Shown in pieces: positions 1 through 10,929 of a DNA stretch of 64,000 nucleotides (its first letter is position 1; each line of letters begins with the position of its first letter). Source of the DNA: Campanula takesimana (lineage: Eukaryota; Streptophyta; Magnoliopsida; Asterales; Campanulaceae); NCBI GenBank assembly GCA_026119855.1, contig JAOWBW010000087.1, positions 1,178,001 through 1,242,000 on the forward strand, read 5' to 3'. The notes below the pieces were generated by a model. The model was given only the letters and a program-made list of their open reading frames with translations, searched no databases and was not told the DNA's origin. Position numbers and translations under genes: made by a program.

Positions 1-848
1 ATAGCGAAAATGCCATAAAACCATTAAAAAAAAAACTTAGAAAAACCTAATCCTAATATTTAAGTCTAATCAATATGAATTTTGGGAGAGTTTATAAAAG
101 AAGAAGATGAAATGGCATATGAAGTGAATCACGAGTACGATTGCGCATTAACATTATGTTAGTAGAGAACTCATGTGTAATAAAATCTAATATTCTTTCT
201 GATTCACTCATAATGTATTATGTTTGGAGTTAAATCTACCACCGATGTTGATATCCCCACAAGGACCCTCTAGTGGACTACGCCGACAACAATGGTGTAA
301 TCGAATCTAGGACCTATAGAGGTGTTCATTGGTGTCATCGAGTGATTTCTTACTTTTGGAAGCTAGTGCATAAAGTTCATAATTTTGCATCTTTTTTATT
401 TTTTATTTAGACCAATTTCTTTTAGAGAAAACTTTTGATGCAGTGACATTACAAAACTCAATATTTGCAACGTCCAATATCCATTTGCCACATCTAAAGA
501 AAAAAAATAAACACGTGTTATTTTCCTAGACTTGCATGCATTGTAACAATTCCCACTATATAGTCTTCTCTCTTCTATTTCTTTCTCCCGTTTACCCAAC
601 CCAATACCCAGCAACTCCGGTCAATAAGTTGCCCAAATCGCATATTTCATATGATCGACTATTGAACTTCCTTCTCCTTTCCTTCTATTATTGCCATCGA
701 TGACACTCTTCTAATCTTCAAGACACCACTAATCTCCAAATAAAATGTGATGGCAAAGGGTGGAGGGCGTATCGTCAATTAGTTGGTTATGGCAGAAGTC
801 ATAGCTGATGATGCAAAGGTCGACGTTATAAAGTAATGGAGATGTAGT
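1..848. other. AT-rich intergenic DNA, nothing recognised
   Basis: No coding potential, RNA gene or clear repeat was seen on either strand. Short open frames here are isolated, lack splice context and have no recognisable motif. Confidence 0.5.
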
Positions 849-1290
849 CACTACAAGAAAACTGTTAAATACCGATGGATTCTACCGACGGAAAAAATAA
901 ATCGAAATTAGCGATGAATTAGCAACGGATTTACGAGGGTTTGACTAAGAAAACATAATGAGTAATTAACAACGAAACCGCTGACGGATTTAACGACAAA
1001 CTTAGCAAAGGACACGTATCCCTTGTTAATCCGTCGTTATAATGGCGCCAAATTTTGGCACAATTTTACATCGATGGAATAACAGCGGATTAACGACGGA
1101 GTTCGGAATTTAATTAATTGTTTTTATTTATATATTAACGACGGATAAAAGTCGTTGCTAGGCGATTTGAAAGTATTTTTTATATATATATACTTTTAAT
1201 TAAGTTTACGACGGATTGACGACGGATGAAAAAGTTTTTTTTTTTAAAAAAATTATTTTATAACGAGGGATAAAATCTGTTGCTATAAAA
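849..1290 (+). mobile_element. CACTA (En/Spm)-like terminus with subterminal repeats
   Basis: The segment opens with CACTACAAGAAAAC at 849, the typical terminal inverted repeat of plant CACTA elements, preceded by TAGT. Behind it the motif ACGACGGA or CGACGGAT recurs many times to about 1230, which fits CACTA subterminal transposase-binding repeats. A convincing right end is missing. A degraded candidate lies near 2358-2378, where TTTTTCTA is followed by AGTACAGTA. The interior is replaced or interrupted by another inverted-repeat element. The terminus is clear; the element's extent is inferred. Confidence 0.6.
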
Positions 1291-1300
1291 CTTTTTAAAA

Positions 1301-2299
1301 AAGAGGTGGTCTCCCATGAGAACAAGGGGATCCGTCTCATGCATGAGACGGGTTGACCCATGACCCATGGGGCATGACCCGCCACGTGGCAGCCTCCCAG
1401 AGGTCCATTTTTTTTTAGTTTTTATATTATTTTTTCGGCTTTTCAGCCGTTCACCAAAAGTAATAGTTATCATAACTTAATGTAATGACTGTATGCATAT
1501 AAAGTAACATTGTTCATAAGATAACGTAACACCTGTTTTACAAAAACAAAAGCTCGTTTTACCCATTTTTTCAAATGTAATACTAACTATAATTACATAT
1601 AACTCAAACAATATCTAAATGTAATTATCATTTATACTGAAATGTAATAATGCTTTTGCAAAAATGTAAAATATCGTGTATTTTGATTTAATTTTTTGAA
1701 AGAAAGTAACATTTGAAAAGTAACAACTCATATATGAATGTAATTGTTTGTTCAAGTAAATGTAACACTTTAATAAATAAATTATAACATATTTCTATAG
1801 ATAATGTAATATTTTTACATGTAACACTAATCAAGTGTTTTTAGCTCTAAAAATGTAAATGGTTGAATTATTAGTTTTTCTATACATATGTGTGACAATT
1901 ATGTATAAACATTATTACATATAAGTAACACGTTCGTTACATTTTAGTTGTAATAAGTATTACTTTTGGCAAACGAAGAAAACATATAAAAAAACACTGT
2001 TACTTTTCTGTATATATGTATTACTTTTATGTATACAAACTGTTACTTTATATGAATACAGTCATTACATTAAGTTATAGTAACTATTATTGACAAACCG
2101 AAAAAATCCAAAAAATATATATAAAAATTTAAAAAAAAGCAAAAGATTTTTTTTTTTTTTTCCCTATGAGAGGCTGCCACGTGGCAGGTTCGTCCCCTGG
2201 GTCTTGGAACCGGTTCGTGGGTCGGACTGGTGGGTCAAAAACCGACCCGTCTCATGGATGAGACGGATCATGCATGTGTGCACACAAGTTTTTGTCTTT
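1301..2299. mobile_element. Non-autonomous element with long terminal inverted repeats
   Basis: About 200 bp at the left (from about 1305 to 1510) matches the reverse complement of 2040-2290 over several blocks. These include the CCACGTGGCAG block next to a poly-T run and the block around TAATGTAATGACTGTAT. Each end carries a short palindrome of the type CCGTCTCAT..ATGAGACGG, which is perfect over 20 bp at 1330-1349. The centre is rich in TGTAAC/GTTACA words. Long inverted repeats without coding capacity suggest a Mutator-like or foldback element. No clean target duplication was found. Confidence 0.6.
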
Positions 2300-2439
2300 T
2301 AAAAATAATTATTTATCGTGTTTTTGTCATAACGAGGTATTTAACAAGGGGTGCTAGTTATTTTTCTAAGTACAGTACAGCCCAAAAAGCAAGTGAACTG
2401 GTAGGTGTATTTAGCACAACTTAAGTTTAACCTAGAAAT

Positions 2440-2660
2440 TGGGGAGTCTATTTTCTTCATCGCTCACTCTCTGCAGCCCAGTCCGTTCTCTCCACTTCTC
2501 GGCCGGCCGGGCACAGGTAACTTGTCTCTCCGGCGAAACTCTCTCTACATCCACTACTTCTCGTCGTATTTTTTTGCTGAAATCGTAAGGGTTTTCTTCA
2601 TTTGACGCGCAGGGATAAAAGGGGCAATTTTCTTCATCTCTCCCTCTCTGCACAAGTAAA
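2440..2660 (+). promoter_or_regulatory. Pyrimidine-rich, 5'-UTR-like block
   Basis: This is a GC-richer island in AT-rich DNA. It has CT-rich stretches, two copies of a TTCTTCATC..CTCTCTGCA segment, and donor-like sites such as CACAG/GTAACT. It resembles a plant 5' UTR with an intron. It could be the leader of the transposase gene starting at 4806, whose ATG follows a T-rich tract and a TTTATTAG acceptor. The link is inference only. Confidence 0.3.
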
Positions 2661-2865
2661 CCCTAACTGCTCTGATTTTTTCAATTTGGGTCCGATTTTA
2701 TGTGTTTTAAGTCTCTGATGTTCAATGTTTTATTAGCTGGGTTTAACACAATTTGTGGAAATTGAGAATTCTGGGGCAAGAGAAGTAGCCCAAACTTTGG
2801 CAATGATTGCACCCCTTTGGAACGTCCTCGTTTTGTAAAGAATCAAACCTGCATTAAAATGGGAA

Positions 2866-3170
2866 AATCACTAAAATATGCAACGTAGCGGGTGTTAAAA
2901 GTCAATTAATGCAACGTAGTGCTTACTTTTGAAAATAGACAACGTACTTGCTTATTGTGTATCAAATAATGCAATGTAATAACTTTTTAGCCTCTACTAC
3001 GTTGCATTAATTGATACAACGTACTTCAAGTACGCTTGTCAAATTGTTCGAATTTTGCATTATTTGATACAACTACTTCAAGTACGTTTCACAATGTAAG
3101 AATTCGCTACTACGTTGCATTAATTGATATAAATTGGACACTACGTTGCATAAATTGGTCGTTTGCCTAA
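2866..3170. mobile_element. Hairpin MITE-like element A with GCAACGTA repeats
   Basis: The left arm (AATATGCAACGTAG, then TTAATGCAACGTAGT) is mirrored at the right by ACTACGTTGCATTAATT and CTACGTTGCATAAATT. The octamer GCAACGTA or its complement occurs repeatedly between the arms in both orientations. There is no coding capacity. A related element follows 50 bp downstream. Confidence 0.6.
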
Positions 3171-3221
3171 ATTCACATCAAATTTAGGTCTGGAAATATA
3201 AAGAAGCCCTTTAACAAGGAA

Positions 3222-3513
3222 AAATTACCAAACAATGCAACGTACCAAGCCTCTGTTTAGAATTTATGCAATGTATCACAAGTTTATCACATAATGCAAC
3301 GTACTTTCAAATTTATTTCAAAATATGTAATTTTCGTAACAAATAATGCAACGTACTTTGCAATTTTTGTTTCAAATAATGCAACACACTACAAAGTACG
3401 TTACATTTTTTGGAACAAAATTACAAAGTACGTTGGATTATGTGGTAAACTTGTGGTACGTTGCATAAATTGTAACCAAAACGAAAGTACGTGGCATATT
3501 TGGTAGATTGCCC
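3222..3513. mobile_element. Hairpin MITE-like element B with GCAACGTAC repeats
   Basis: The left end ATTACCAAACAATGCAACGTAC is mirrored by GTACGTGGCATATTTGGTAG at the right end. Several ATAATGCAACGTACTTT units lie inside, along with their complement. It shares the core octamer with element A but differs in spacing and flanks, so the two look like paired insertions or a diverged duplication. Confidence 0.6.
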
Positions 3514-4022
3514 ACAAGCCTTTAACAAGCATAGGACAAGTGTTCATGAACCTATTTTCTGGCTTTGTATTCATAAAGTTGAAAAATGTAGCTTGGAGGG
3601 TTTTTATTTTCCTTTTTGTTTTTTGTTTTTTTTTTGGGGTGGGGTGAGGTGCGGGTGGGCTGGTTGCTTAAGCATGCCTAGTTCTTTATTTTAACTGTGA
3701 ATTTCAAAATTACAAGCCTATGTTTTGAAAATGAAGCTAAAGGAAGTTTCAAAATGCGAAATAAGCAGAGGCTCAGTTCAAAGTCCAAATTTCAGAATAG
3801 TACACAAACTTTCACGCTATTATTTTGGAGAGGTGGTCACAAGTATAAAAATCAAAAGAAAACAACAATCAAAAGTAAAAAACCAAAATTAGCAAACTGC
3901 TGGGTAGTCAAAAAACTACTTTCAAATGGTATTTCAGGGTTCTTTAGTTCTATTATGACAATTAATACAATTGCTCAGTACTCCATCAAAAGACCGAGGA
4001 AAAAAGATCTATTCAAGAAATA
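3514..4022. other. Intergenic DNA, nothing recognised
   Basis: This is a T-rich and then A-rich stretch. The 108-codon open frame at 3697-4023 is lysine and serine rich, runs into the neighbouring MITE and has no recognisable domain, so it is not called. Confidence 0.4.
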
Positions 4023-4155
4023 GTCCCTCCGTCCCAAAATGATACTCCCATTTGACTTTTAAAACATTTTGAGGTCACATTATAAGTTTTGCAAATTCAA
4101 TTATTTTGAAGCTTTAATTTTGGAAATGAGACTGTCATTTTGGGACGGAGGGAGC
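4023..4155. mobile_element. Stowaway MITE
   Basis: It begins with TCCCTCCGTCCCAAAATGA and ends with the complement TCATTTTGGGACGGAGGGA, flanked by TA at the left. This is the canonical Stowaway (Tc1/mariner-type) terminus. It is about 130 bp long and non-coding. Confidence 0.9.
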
Positions 4156-4805
4156 ATTGAAGATCACTTGAATTTATGATATCTGATATGTGGAATTATA
4201 TGTGCAAATCAATTATCTGGGGTATTAGAGTTTTGTTTTACTTTAGCCTAAGATATATCCAGACACAATGTGTTATATGCATGGGTTTGGTATTGGAATA
4301 AGGCCTTCTGCATTTGTTTGGTGTTATCTGAGTTGTGATTATGTCATCAATTTGGCAAATGGGTTAAATCACTAACTAGTTTAAGATCTGAAGCTAGTGG
4401 AGCAACATGTAAATAATGCTCCATCACTCACATAACTAGCTATCAGGTATAGGATTTGTAAATTTAAAGATTTTCTATAAACAATGCTACAATGAATCCT
4501 CCATGTTGGTCTTTTGGTTGGAATTCCCTGAAAATCGCATTTGACTGACATTTTATTTTTTAAGATATCTATTTCAAAAAATTGTGGTCTTGAAGTAATT
4601 CTCTGTTTGAAACATTTGTCATGAATGATACTCATTCTGAACAACCTTAGGAGTAGGTATCCAATTAAAAAACAAATTAATTGTATAGAAATAATTAGGC
4701 AAGGAATGAGGGGATTGTATCTATCTAGTTCTTTTCTTCTTCTTTTTTTTTTTTTCCTTCTCTTTTGTTGCTGATTTTTTATTTTGGTTTATTAGGAGTG
4801 AGAAA

Positions 4806-5537
4806 ATGAATTTGGATCGCAGTTGGATGTATAAACGCTCAGAAAATGGTTTTTTATCACACTCTTTTGTTGAGGGAGTTGAGAAGTTTGATGAATATGC
4901 TACCAGTCAAACTGAATGGATGGATGGAGCTAAAATTAAGTGTCCATGCAAGTTGGCTAAGTGTCAAAACCAAAGATTTCTTGATGTGGAAATGGTGAAG
5001 TTCCACTTGGTAAAACATGGGATTGTTCTCAATTACTATATTTGGTCATCCCAAGGAGAAAAAAATCTAACGCCTGCTGAGAACTGCAATACGGAGATCG
5101 GAGGGTCATCATCTATTTGTGAAAATGTACCAGATGCTTACACCACTATGGTTTTCGATGTAGCTGGCCCAAATTTTAATGTTGATGACGATGTTGAGGA
5201 GCCGCCAAATCCCGAGGCTAAAAAGTTCTATGATATGTTGGAAGCTTCTAAACAACAGTTGTGGTCTGGGTGCGAGAAGCACTCTGAATTATCTCTTGTA
5301 GCTCGACTGATGAGTTTGAAGGCTGAGAACCGAATGTCTGAAAAATGTTTTGATCAGATGACTGAGATTATGAAGGAGATTGTTCCTGAAAATAACTTAG
5401 TTCCAGACAACTTCTATGAAAGTAAGAAGCTGATGTGCGGGATGGGGTTACCGGTCGAGAAGATTGATTGTTGTGATAAAGGTATTATAGTCTATTGGGG
5501 TGAGGATTCACATTTAACAACTTGCAACTTTGTCTGA
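4806..5537 (+). CDS. CACTA/En-Spm transposase N-terminal region (truncated)
   Basis: The 243-residue frame starts at an ATG just after a T-rich tract and a TTTATTAG splice-acceptor-like site. Residues 3-80 match the plant transposase-associated domain: DRSWMY near the start, KIKCPC with further cysteines around residues 44-53, then a conserved HL..HGI..YYIW segment. Residues about 135-235 resemble the part of TNPD/Tnp2 transposases that precedes the catalytic domain (PNPEAKKFYDML, then SLVARLMSLKAENRMS, then YESKKLMCGMGLP and KIDCCDKG). The catalytic Tnp2 domain is absent: the frame stops and the next recognisable exon belongs to a different transposase family (5654-5949). It is best read as a decayed or chimeric En/Spm gene. 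The N-terminal exon itself has stayed open. Confidence 0.7.
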   Translation: MNLDRSWMYKRSENGFLSHSFVEGVEKFDEYATSQTEWMDGAKIKCPCKLAKCQNQRFLDVEMVKFHLVKHGIVLNYYIWSSQGEKNLTPAENCNTEIGGSSSICENVPDAYTTMVFDVAGPNFNVDDDVEEPPNPEAKKFYDMLEASKQQLWSGCEKHSELSLVARLMSLKAENRMSEKCFDQMTEIMKEIVPENNLVPDNFYESKKLMCGMGLPVEKIDCCDKGIIVYWGEDSHLTTCNFV

Positions 5538-5653
5538 TCTGCATGAAATTACTAAATTGATTTCTATTCAATTTAGGGACAGAGGGAGTAAAATAGTTGG
5601 GCTTTGTTTGCTTCAACTTTACCAGTTCTAATAGTTAATGAATTTGTTTGCAG

Positions 5654-5949
5654 AAAAATATAGATGGCCTCAAGAAAAGGAGGTGGCTATTAGGATTGCT
5701 TTCATGAAACTAGCTGGCATTCGTTATAGTGACATGGTGAGCGGTTTTAAGAAAAATTGAAATGAAAAAAAGAAGAAACAAGATTGCATAGGCGAGGAAG
5801 ATTGGGCTAACTGGGTACAATATTTTAATAAAGAGGAAGTCAAAACAAAATCAGAGATAAATTCAAAAAATCGTCGAAGTGAGAAGGAAGACGGTTGTTC
5901 TAAGCATACGGGAGGTTCCATATCTGCGGTAGCCCACTTGGAAAGAATG
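5654..5949 (+). pseudogene. Transposase_24 (Ptta/En-Spm) exon, broken
   Basis: The exon follows a TTTGTTTGCAG acceptor and ends at GAATG/GTACAT. It reads KYRWPQEKE first and later NRRSEKEDGCSKHTGGSIS, the hallmark HTGGSIS segment of the plant Ptta/En-Spm transposase family (TNPA-like). An in-frame TGA follows the GFKKN residues, so the exon is not intact. With 4806-5537 upstream and 7801-8234 downstream it forms a three-part relic on the plus strand. Confidence 0.6.
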
Positions 5950-6292
5950 GTACATACAATATTTTTTTTTTTACATTAATTAAAGCTGATATTCCTCATG
6001 TGGGTGCTAAGGTGTTAATGCTTGTGATGGTATACTCTTGCTAGCACAAAAATAATTAGTTTAATTTCTCTTAAAATCAGTTTTAAATCAAGTTTAACTC
6101 AATTAAACTGCTGCTCTTGGTATATCTATTTTAATTTAGAGTACCAGCTGAGATTTTTTAAAGTAAGCTTTTGAGTTTAATTGAACATTCTTGAAGTAGT
6201 ATAGCTGCTATTTAGGATGATAGAAAAGCAAACTTTTAGAGAAATCAACTCTCAGCTGGCTCTAAATGATTCACCATACTATTGATTTAATG

Positions 6293-6678
6293 CATAGTTA
6301 CCGGGAACTCCCAACCCCCCTCGTCCCACGTCCCGGGAACACGTGTCCCGGGTTCACAAGGGAACTCGACCCAAATTACTCAAACAATCGTACCGGAAAA
6401 TAAACGGTCATCAACGTAGAATCTTGTCTGCATTTACAATCTTTTATGGTTATCCGCCTTTACATTATACTCTTTTATCTTCCTAAAAGTTTATATATAT
6501 AAATATATGTAAGTGTGTGTGTATATATATGTTATTATACTCAACTTAGTGATGTGTTTTCAATATAGAGCGTACCACGTTCCCAATTAATCCTACCCCT
6601 AGCGTACCCAAAATTTACTAAGTCACGTTCCTCGTTCCCGTACCCGTCCCGAAACGTCCCACGTTCCTGGTAACTATG
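6293..6678. mobile_element. hAT-type MITE
   Basis: The termini CATAGTTACCGGGAAC and GTTCCTGGTAACTATG are inverted repeats. Flanks ATTTAATG (6285-6292) and ATTTAAGG (6679-6686) are an 8-bp target duplication with one mismatch, as expected for hAT. It contains many CCCGGGAAC/ACGTCCC words near the ends and a (TA/TG)n run in the centre, and it is non-coding. Confidence 0.8.
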
Positions 6679-7100
6679 ATTTAAGGCCATGTTACAGTGT
6701 ATGGAAGGTGAATACATATGATTCATAAATCAATTTTTCTAGGTTGACAATCTATGTATGTGCATGCGCACAATGTAAAAGTGTTTTGGTTTATATAAAT
6801 TAGTTTCTTCATTCAAATATGAACTATCTACCTGGTTCTGTCATGAAAATATATTTTTAAATCTAGGGGTGTATAGTGTAAGGTGATGAAACTTGCTGCA
6901 CATGTGGCTGATTCCTTTAAAATATAAGATATGTTATGGCTACGTTTGTTAGTTCCAAGCATTGATTATTAGCAGTTTCAGTTGTATTATTAGGTGTGAT
7001 GTGTCATTAAAATGGCGGTGAAAATCTTTGAAGTGGTGAATATATACATGTCTCGTTATTCAAGATTTTCCATGGATCTTCTTTACATGAATATAAGATA

Positions 7101-7357
7101 CTCCCTCTCTCCCAATCCCAAAATGATCTTCATACTTTTTTCGACGTTACTACGAAAGAACTTTGAGCAATGATTTTAGGTTGATTTAATTATCCTAATG
7201 AAAATCTAAAACTTGTTATTGATAGTATTGTTAATGGTGTGTCAATTACAAATTTTAAATTTTCATTAGTGCAATTGAGTCAACCTAAAATCATTACTCA
7301 AAGTTCCTTCGTAGTAACATCGAAAAAAGTGTGAAGATCATTTTGGGACGGAGGGAG
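7101..7357. mobile_element. Stowaway MITE
   Basis: The termini are CTCCCTCTCTCCCAATCCC and GATCATTTTGGGACGGAGGGAG, with TA on both sides (7099-7100 and 7358-7359). The arms are inverted copies over about 100 bp, so the transcript would fold into a long hairpin. Confidence 0.9.
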
Positions 7358-7800
7358 TAGTTATGAGGCAAGGAGGATGATCATTTGTCCATCTAGTATG
7401 TTACTTGTCTTGGAACAGGTCTAATATATGCTTTTGTATAACTTTTGCTCTCTTGGTGAACATATACATGTCATTTGTCCAGCTAGTATGTTACTGTACA
7501 TGCGCTTTCATTGTATAACTTGTGCTCTAGGAACTGGTAGTCTATGCATCTCCTGCCCATGTATATGCTATTTTCATTGGTGGACAGAATTTGCATGTAA
7601 AAGCTAAAACCTCAAAGCCCATTTTGCAGCCTTTACAAGCCTATTTGTTCTTGCATTTGTAATACTTTTCCTACATGAATTTTCTTCATTTGACTTTTAG
7701 TTTCATCGTCAATTATAATACATCGCTGTGAAGTAAATATTAAGATTCACTTTCTTGGATTTTATTAATTGTTGCTTTTTGTTTTATTGGTCTTATTGCA

Positions 7801-8234
7801 GCAAAAAGAAAATGAAGGCTTCGCACCTACTTTGTTTAATCTTCAACTAAGGACACACGTACACAAAAATGGAACCTATGTGGACGGTCATGCTAAGAGA
7901 GGAAGTATCCGTTGAAGGAGAGTTAACTGTTGAGGAGGAGAATAAACTTTACTTGCGGGTTGTTGGTGTAAAGAAACAGCGGGTGTATGGTCTCGGTTCA
8001 GTTGGCTCATTCATTGGCTAGTGATGGTACTAGTAGTGGATCTTACACACAAATTGTTGAAGCTGAGTTTATGCAATTTAAGAATTAGATGGTAGAGAAG
8101 CTGAATCAAGAAACGAAATATCGGGAAGAAATGGAGAAGAAGCATGATCAAGAGAGAAAAAATTGGGAGGAAAGGGAAAAGAAAATAAACGAGAAGATGG
8201 AGCAAAGAGACAAAACAGCGGGAGGAACTAGATA
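7801..8234 (+). pseudogene. Ptta/En-Spm transposase C-terminal exon, frameshifted
   Basis: After a TTATTGCAG acceptor the frame reads GTYVDGHAKRG. A shift of frame is then needed to continue into VVGVKKQRVYGLGSVGS, the conserved C-terminal block of Ptta/TNPA-like transposases. A TAG at 8020-8022 and another TAG near 8076 break the rest. The last part encodes a charged coiled coil (EEMEKKHDQERK...). An inverted copy of this end lies immediately downstream on the other strand without those stops. Confidence 0.6.
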
Positions 8235-8473
8235 AGAGCTGCTCCATCTTCTCGTTTATTTTCTTTTCCCTTTCCTCCCAAAATTTTCTCTCTTGATCAT
8301 GCTTCTTCTCCATTTCTTCATGCTTCTTCTCCATTTCTTCCCGATATTTCGTTTCTTGATTCAGCTTCTCTACCATCTCATTCTTAAATTGCATAAACCC
8401 AGCTTCAACAATTTGTGTGTGAGATCCACTACTAGTACCATCATTAGCCAACTAAACCGAGACCGTACACCCG
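7979..8473. repeat. Large inverted duplication of the transposase 3' end
   Basis: Positions 7979-8204 and 8239-8473 are inverted copies separated by a 34-bp spacer. The arms are more than 90% alike by eye. The right arm carries an extra 21-bp GAAATGGAGAAGAAGCAT-type repeat. On the minus strand the right arm has an open coiled-coil frame (about 8451 down to 8239), whereas the left arm carries stops. The outer edge of the right arm coincides exactly with the LTR at 8474, so the LTR element inserted into the inverted copy. Confidence 0.85.
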
Positions 8474-9785
8474 TGATGGAGAAAAATCCCACGTGTCATA
8501 TACCTTGCAAGTATCCAAGTAGCAATGTACGATTGTAAGGGTCGAACCACAGAGACTTGGTGGATAAACAAGTGTATCTAATTAGTGTAGAAGTAACCAG
8601 GGGTTTTTGTTTTTGATTGATTAAACTAAATTAACTACTAAGCAATAAAAGAAAACTAAATAAACTGCAGACGAACGCAAAGATTAAATTCAAGATAACG
8701 ATGATTCACAGATTGGGGTTCACAACTATCTTCACTCTATGCTATTTTTAATAATAAAGTTACCAAACTTGCTCAAGAAATCGTTCACTTGATTAAAGGT
8801 TGGGACGGTCCGGTTGCCGGATTACAATCCTATTATCACCTCTATGTGATGTTTTCCGCTAGGTCAATAACACACACAAATAATTTATTAAGATCTTAAA
8901 AACAATTGATTTTAGACTATTTTGATTTTCGCTATTAAATCTAAACTCCGAAATACAGTCAATGTATAAACTATCCACGCTAGTGAAATAATTTATATCT
9001 AGATGATTTAAAGACCAAGAATATCAATTTATATTGTTGAAATCTCTAAATGAATTAAAATTATTCCGATGAACAAGAACAAGAATGATATTAGTTAAGC
9101 ACAATTTAGCATAGAGATCCGATAGTGCTACTTCCAATCCATGAACAAGGAAATTAGCTACTCATCGACATAGCAATAAACACAAGAAAATAATTAAAAA
9201 CCATAAACCTGGATAATACGCTTGATGATGACTAAAACCTCCCAATCTTGATTACAATCTTCAAACTATAGAAAACCTCAAAACAAAGCATAAAAAACTG
9301 AGTCTTAAAACCTAACTATTTAAATACATAAGAGAGAAGTCCCAATATGGAGAGGAATCCACAAAATATTGGAAATTACATGAAATCCCCATTTTCCCGG
9401 CGGAGGAGCGAGCGGGCGCTCGGTCCAAGGCAGAAACTGGCCTCGAAAACTCGGAGGTAAGCGGGCGCTTGGTCCATAGCGAGCGGGTGCTCACCTCTAT
9501 TTCTAGTTTTTCGTCTTTTCTTCCTTCTTTGACTTGACTGACTTCCGTTTGGCTTTTGACTTTGACTTTTACTCGAGCAATCATCAGTCTTCAACACTTT
9601 GCGCATCCAGGACTTTGCAATATACCAAAATATCACTAAAAAGTGTCTCAAAACATACAAATTCTCACAAAGTTTCTCAAACAAAATAGACCAAAGATTA
9701 CATCAAAACTACTCTAAATTACATCAAAAGTCAAATACAATGATCCGAAAATGTAGATATAATACATATAAAAACCAATCCATCA
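8474..9785 (-). mobile_element. 3' LTR of a non-autonomous LTR retroelement
   Basis: Read on the minus strand, the segment starts TGATGGA at 9785 and ends TCCATCA at 8474, a perfect 7-bp terminal repeat. It is immediately preceded by a polypurine tract (AAGTGTGGGGGAATT, complement of 9786-9800), which is typical of Athila/Tat-type gypsy elements. The LTR is 1312 bp. No second LTR is present in the window, so the element is truncated at its 5' side. Confidence 0.65.
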
Positions 9786-10929
9786 AATTCCCCCACACTT
9801 AGACCATTACTCGTCCCTGAGTAATATTCCCAACCCCACATCTAAGCACCGGTCTATTAAGCGTAGCATGGAGGAAAATGACACCTAATCTCCTCTACAT
9901 CTCCATCGAACAAGTCAAGACAAAACAAATCGGAGCATAAAGAACTCCGCTACCTTATAACTCCCAACACAAACAAATAACAATGATAATGGCCCTAATC
10001 GATATCACACCAATAATAAGAAAAAGAATACATGTATCCAACTAGGGCCCACTCATAAAAGCTAGGGGGAACTAAAATGACCTACGTTTCCCCCACACTT
10101 ATCTTTCACTACAATCTCCCTAAAAAAGAAATCAATGTTAGAACAAGTCCTTAACAATGATTTACCTCATACAATTCTCCAACACCCCCTTATAACTCCA
10201 CAAAAAGAATGAGGATTTTCTAACCTAACGCCTCTAATTCAAACCTCTACACCAAATATTACCTGAACGCTCCAAACCTCCCTTATGTCGCCTCCGCCAT
10301 ATGATTTATTTCACTTTCCTCTCCTTTTGCCTAGGCGCCCTTTCAGGTTTTCATCTAACTCCTCTTTTATTTTTTATTTTTTGAAACTAACTATACAACT
10401 ATACAAAAGATGATGGCATCAATTCAATCTCAACATAGGTATCCCTCATCCCCAAACAAAAAATGAGCATTGCCCCCAATGCTCTCACATATAAGTACAA
10501 AGAAAAAGGGATATGTGTACCTCTAACCAATCATTGTGGAGGCGGAAAACGATGGTCCCATGGACCGGGCATACCCGAACTCGATCCCTGATCAGGTCCT
10601 CTAGTGAGCGCGTCGCAAGTGGCACCAGCCCATGCACTGCTGGGTGGTGGCGGAGGTGGTGTATACTGAGTGGGAGGTGGCGGGTAAAACATAGGAGGAA
10701 ACTGCTCTCCAGGAAATTAATGAGCCATCATCCGGCGCCTATAATACTTTTCCTCCTGTATATTGGCATAAACTGCCTCCTCCAATCTCTGCAGCCTTTG
10801 ATCGTTCTCGTCTTCCCTGCACTCACGATGGAAGTTAGCCAAGAACTGTTGCTGATGATCCCCTTCCAGTTTCTCTTCCAACCCATGCAGCTGACCCGAC
10901 AAATAATAGTTCATCTCCCTCTAGGTCAT
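9786..10929 (-). mobile_element. Internal 3' region of the non-autonomous LTR element
   Basis: On the minus strand this lies between the ORF ending at 10930 and the 3' LTR. It contains a glutamine- and glutamate-rich frame (about 10914-10717, LEEKLEGDHQQQFLANFHRE) that probably continued the ORF. It also holds the phrase GCATTGGGGGCAATGC and ends in the polypurine tract. No protease, reverse transcriptase or integrase is visible. Confidence 0.5.

Noticed and set aside
2358..2378. Right CACTA terminus
   Set aside because: TTTTTCTAAGTACAGTA only loosely matches the complement of the left end, and no 3-bp duplication could be confirmed.
4381..4644. 87-codon minus-strand frame
   Set aside because: No recognisable motif, AT-rich and no splice context.
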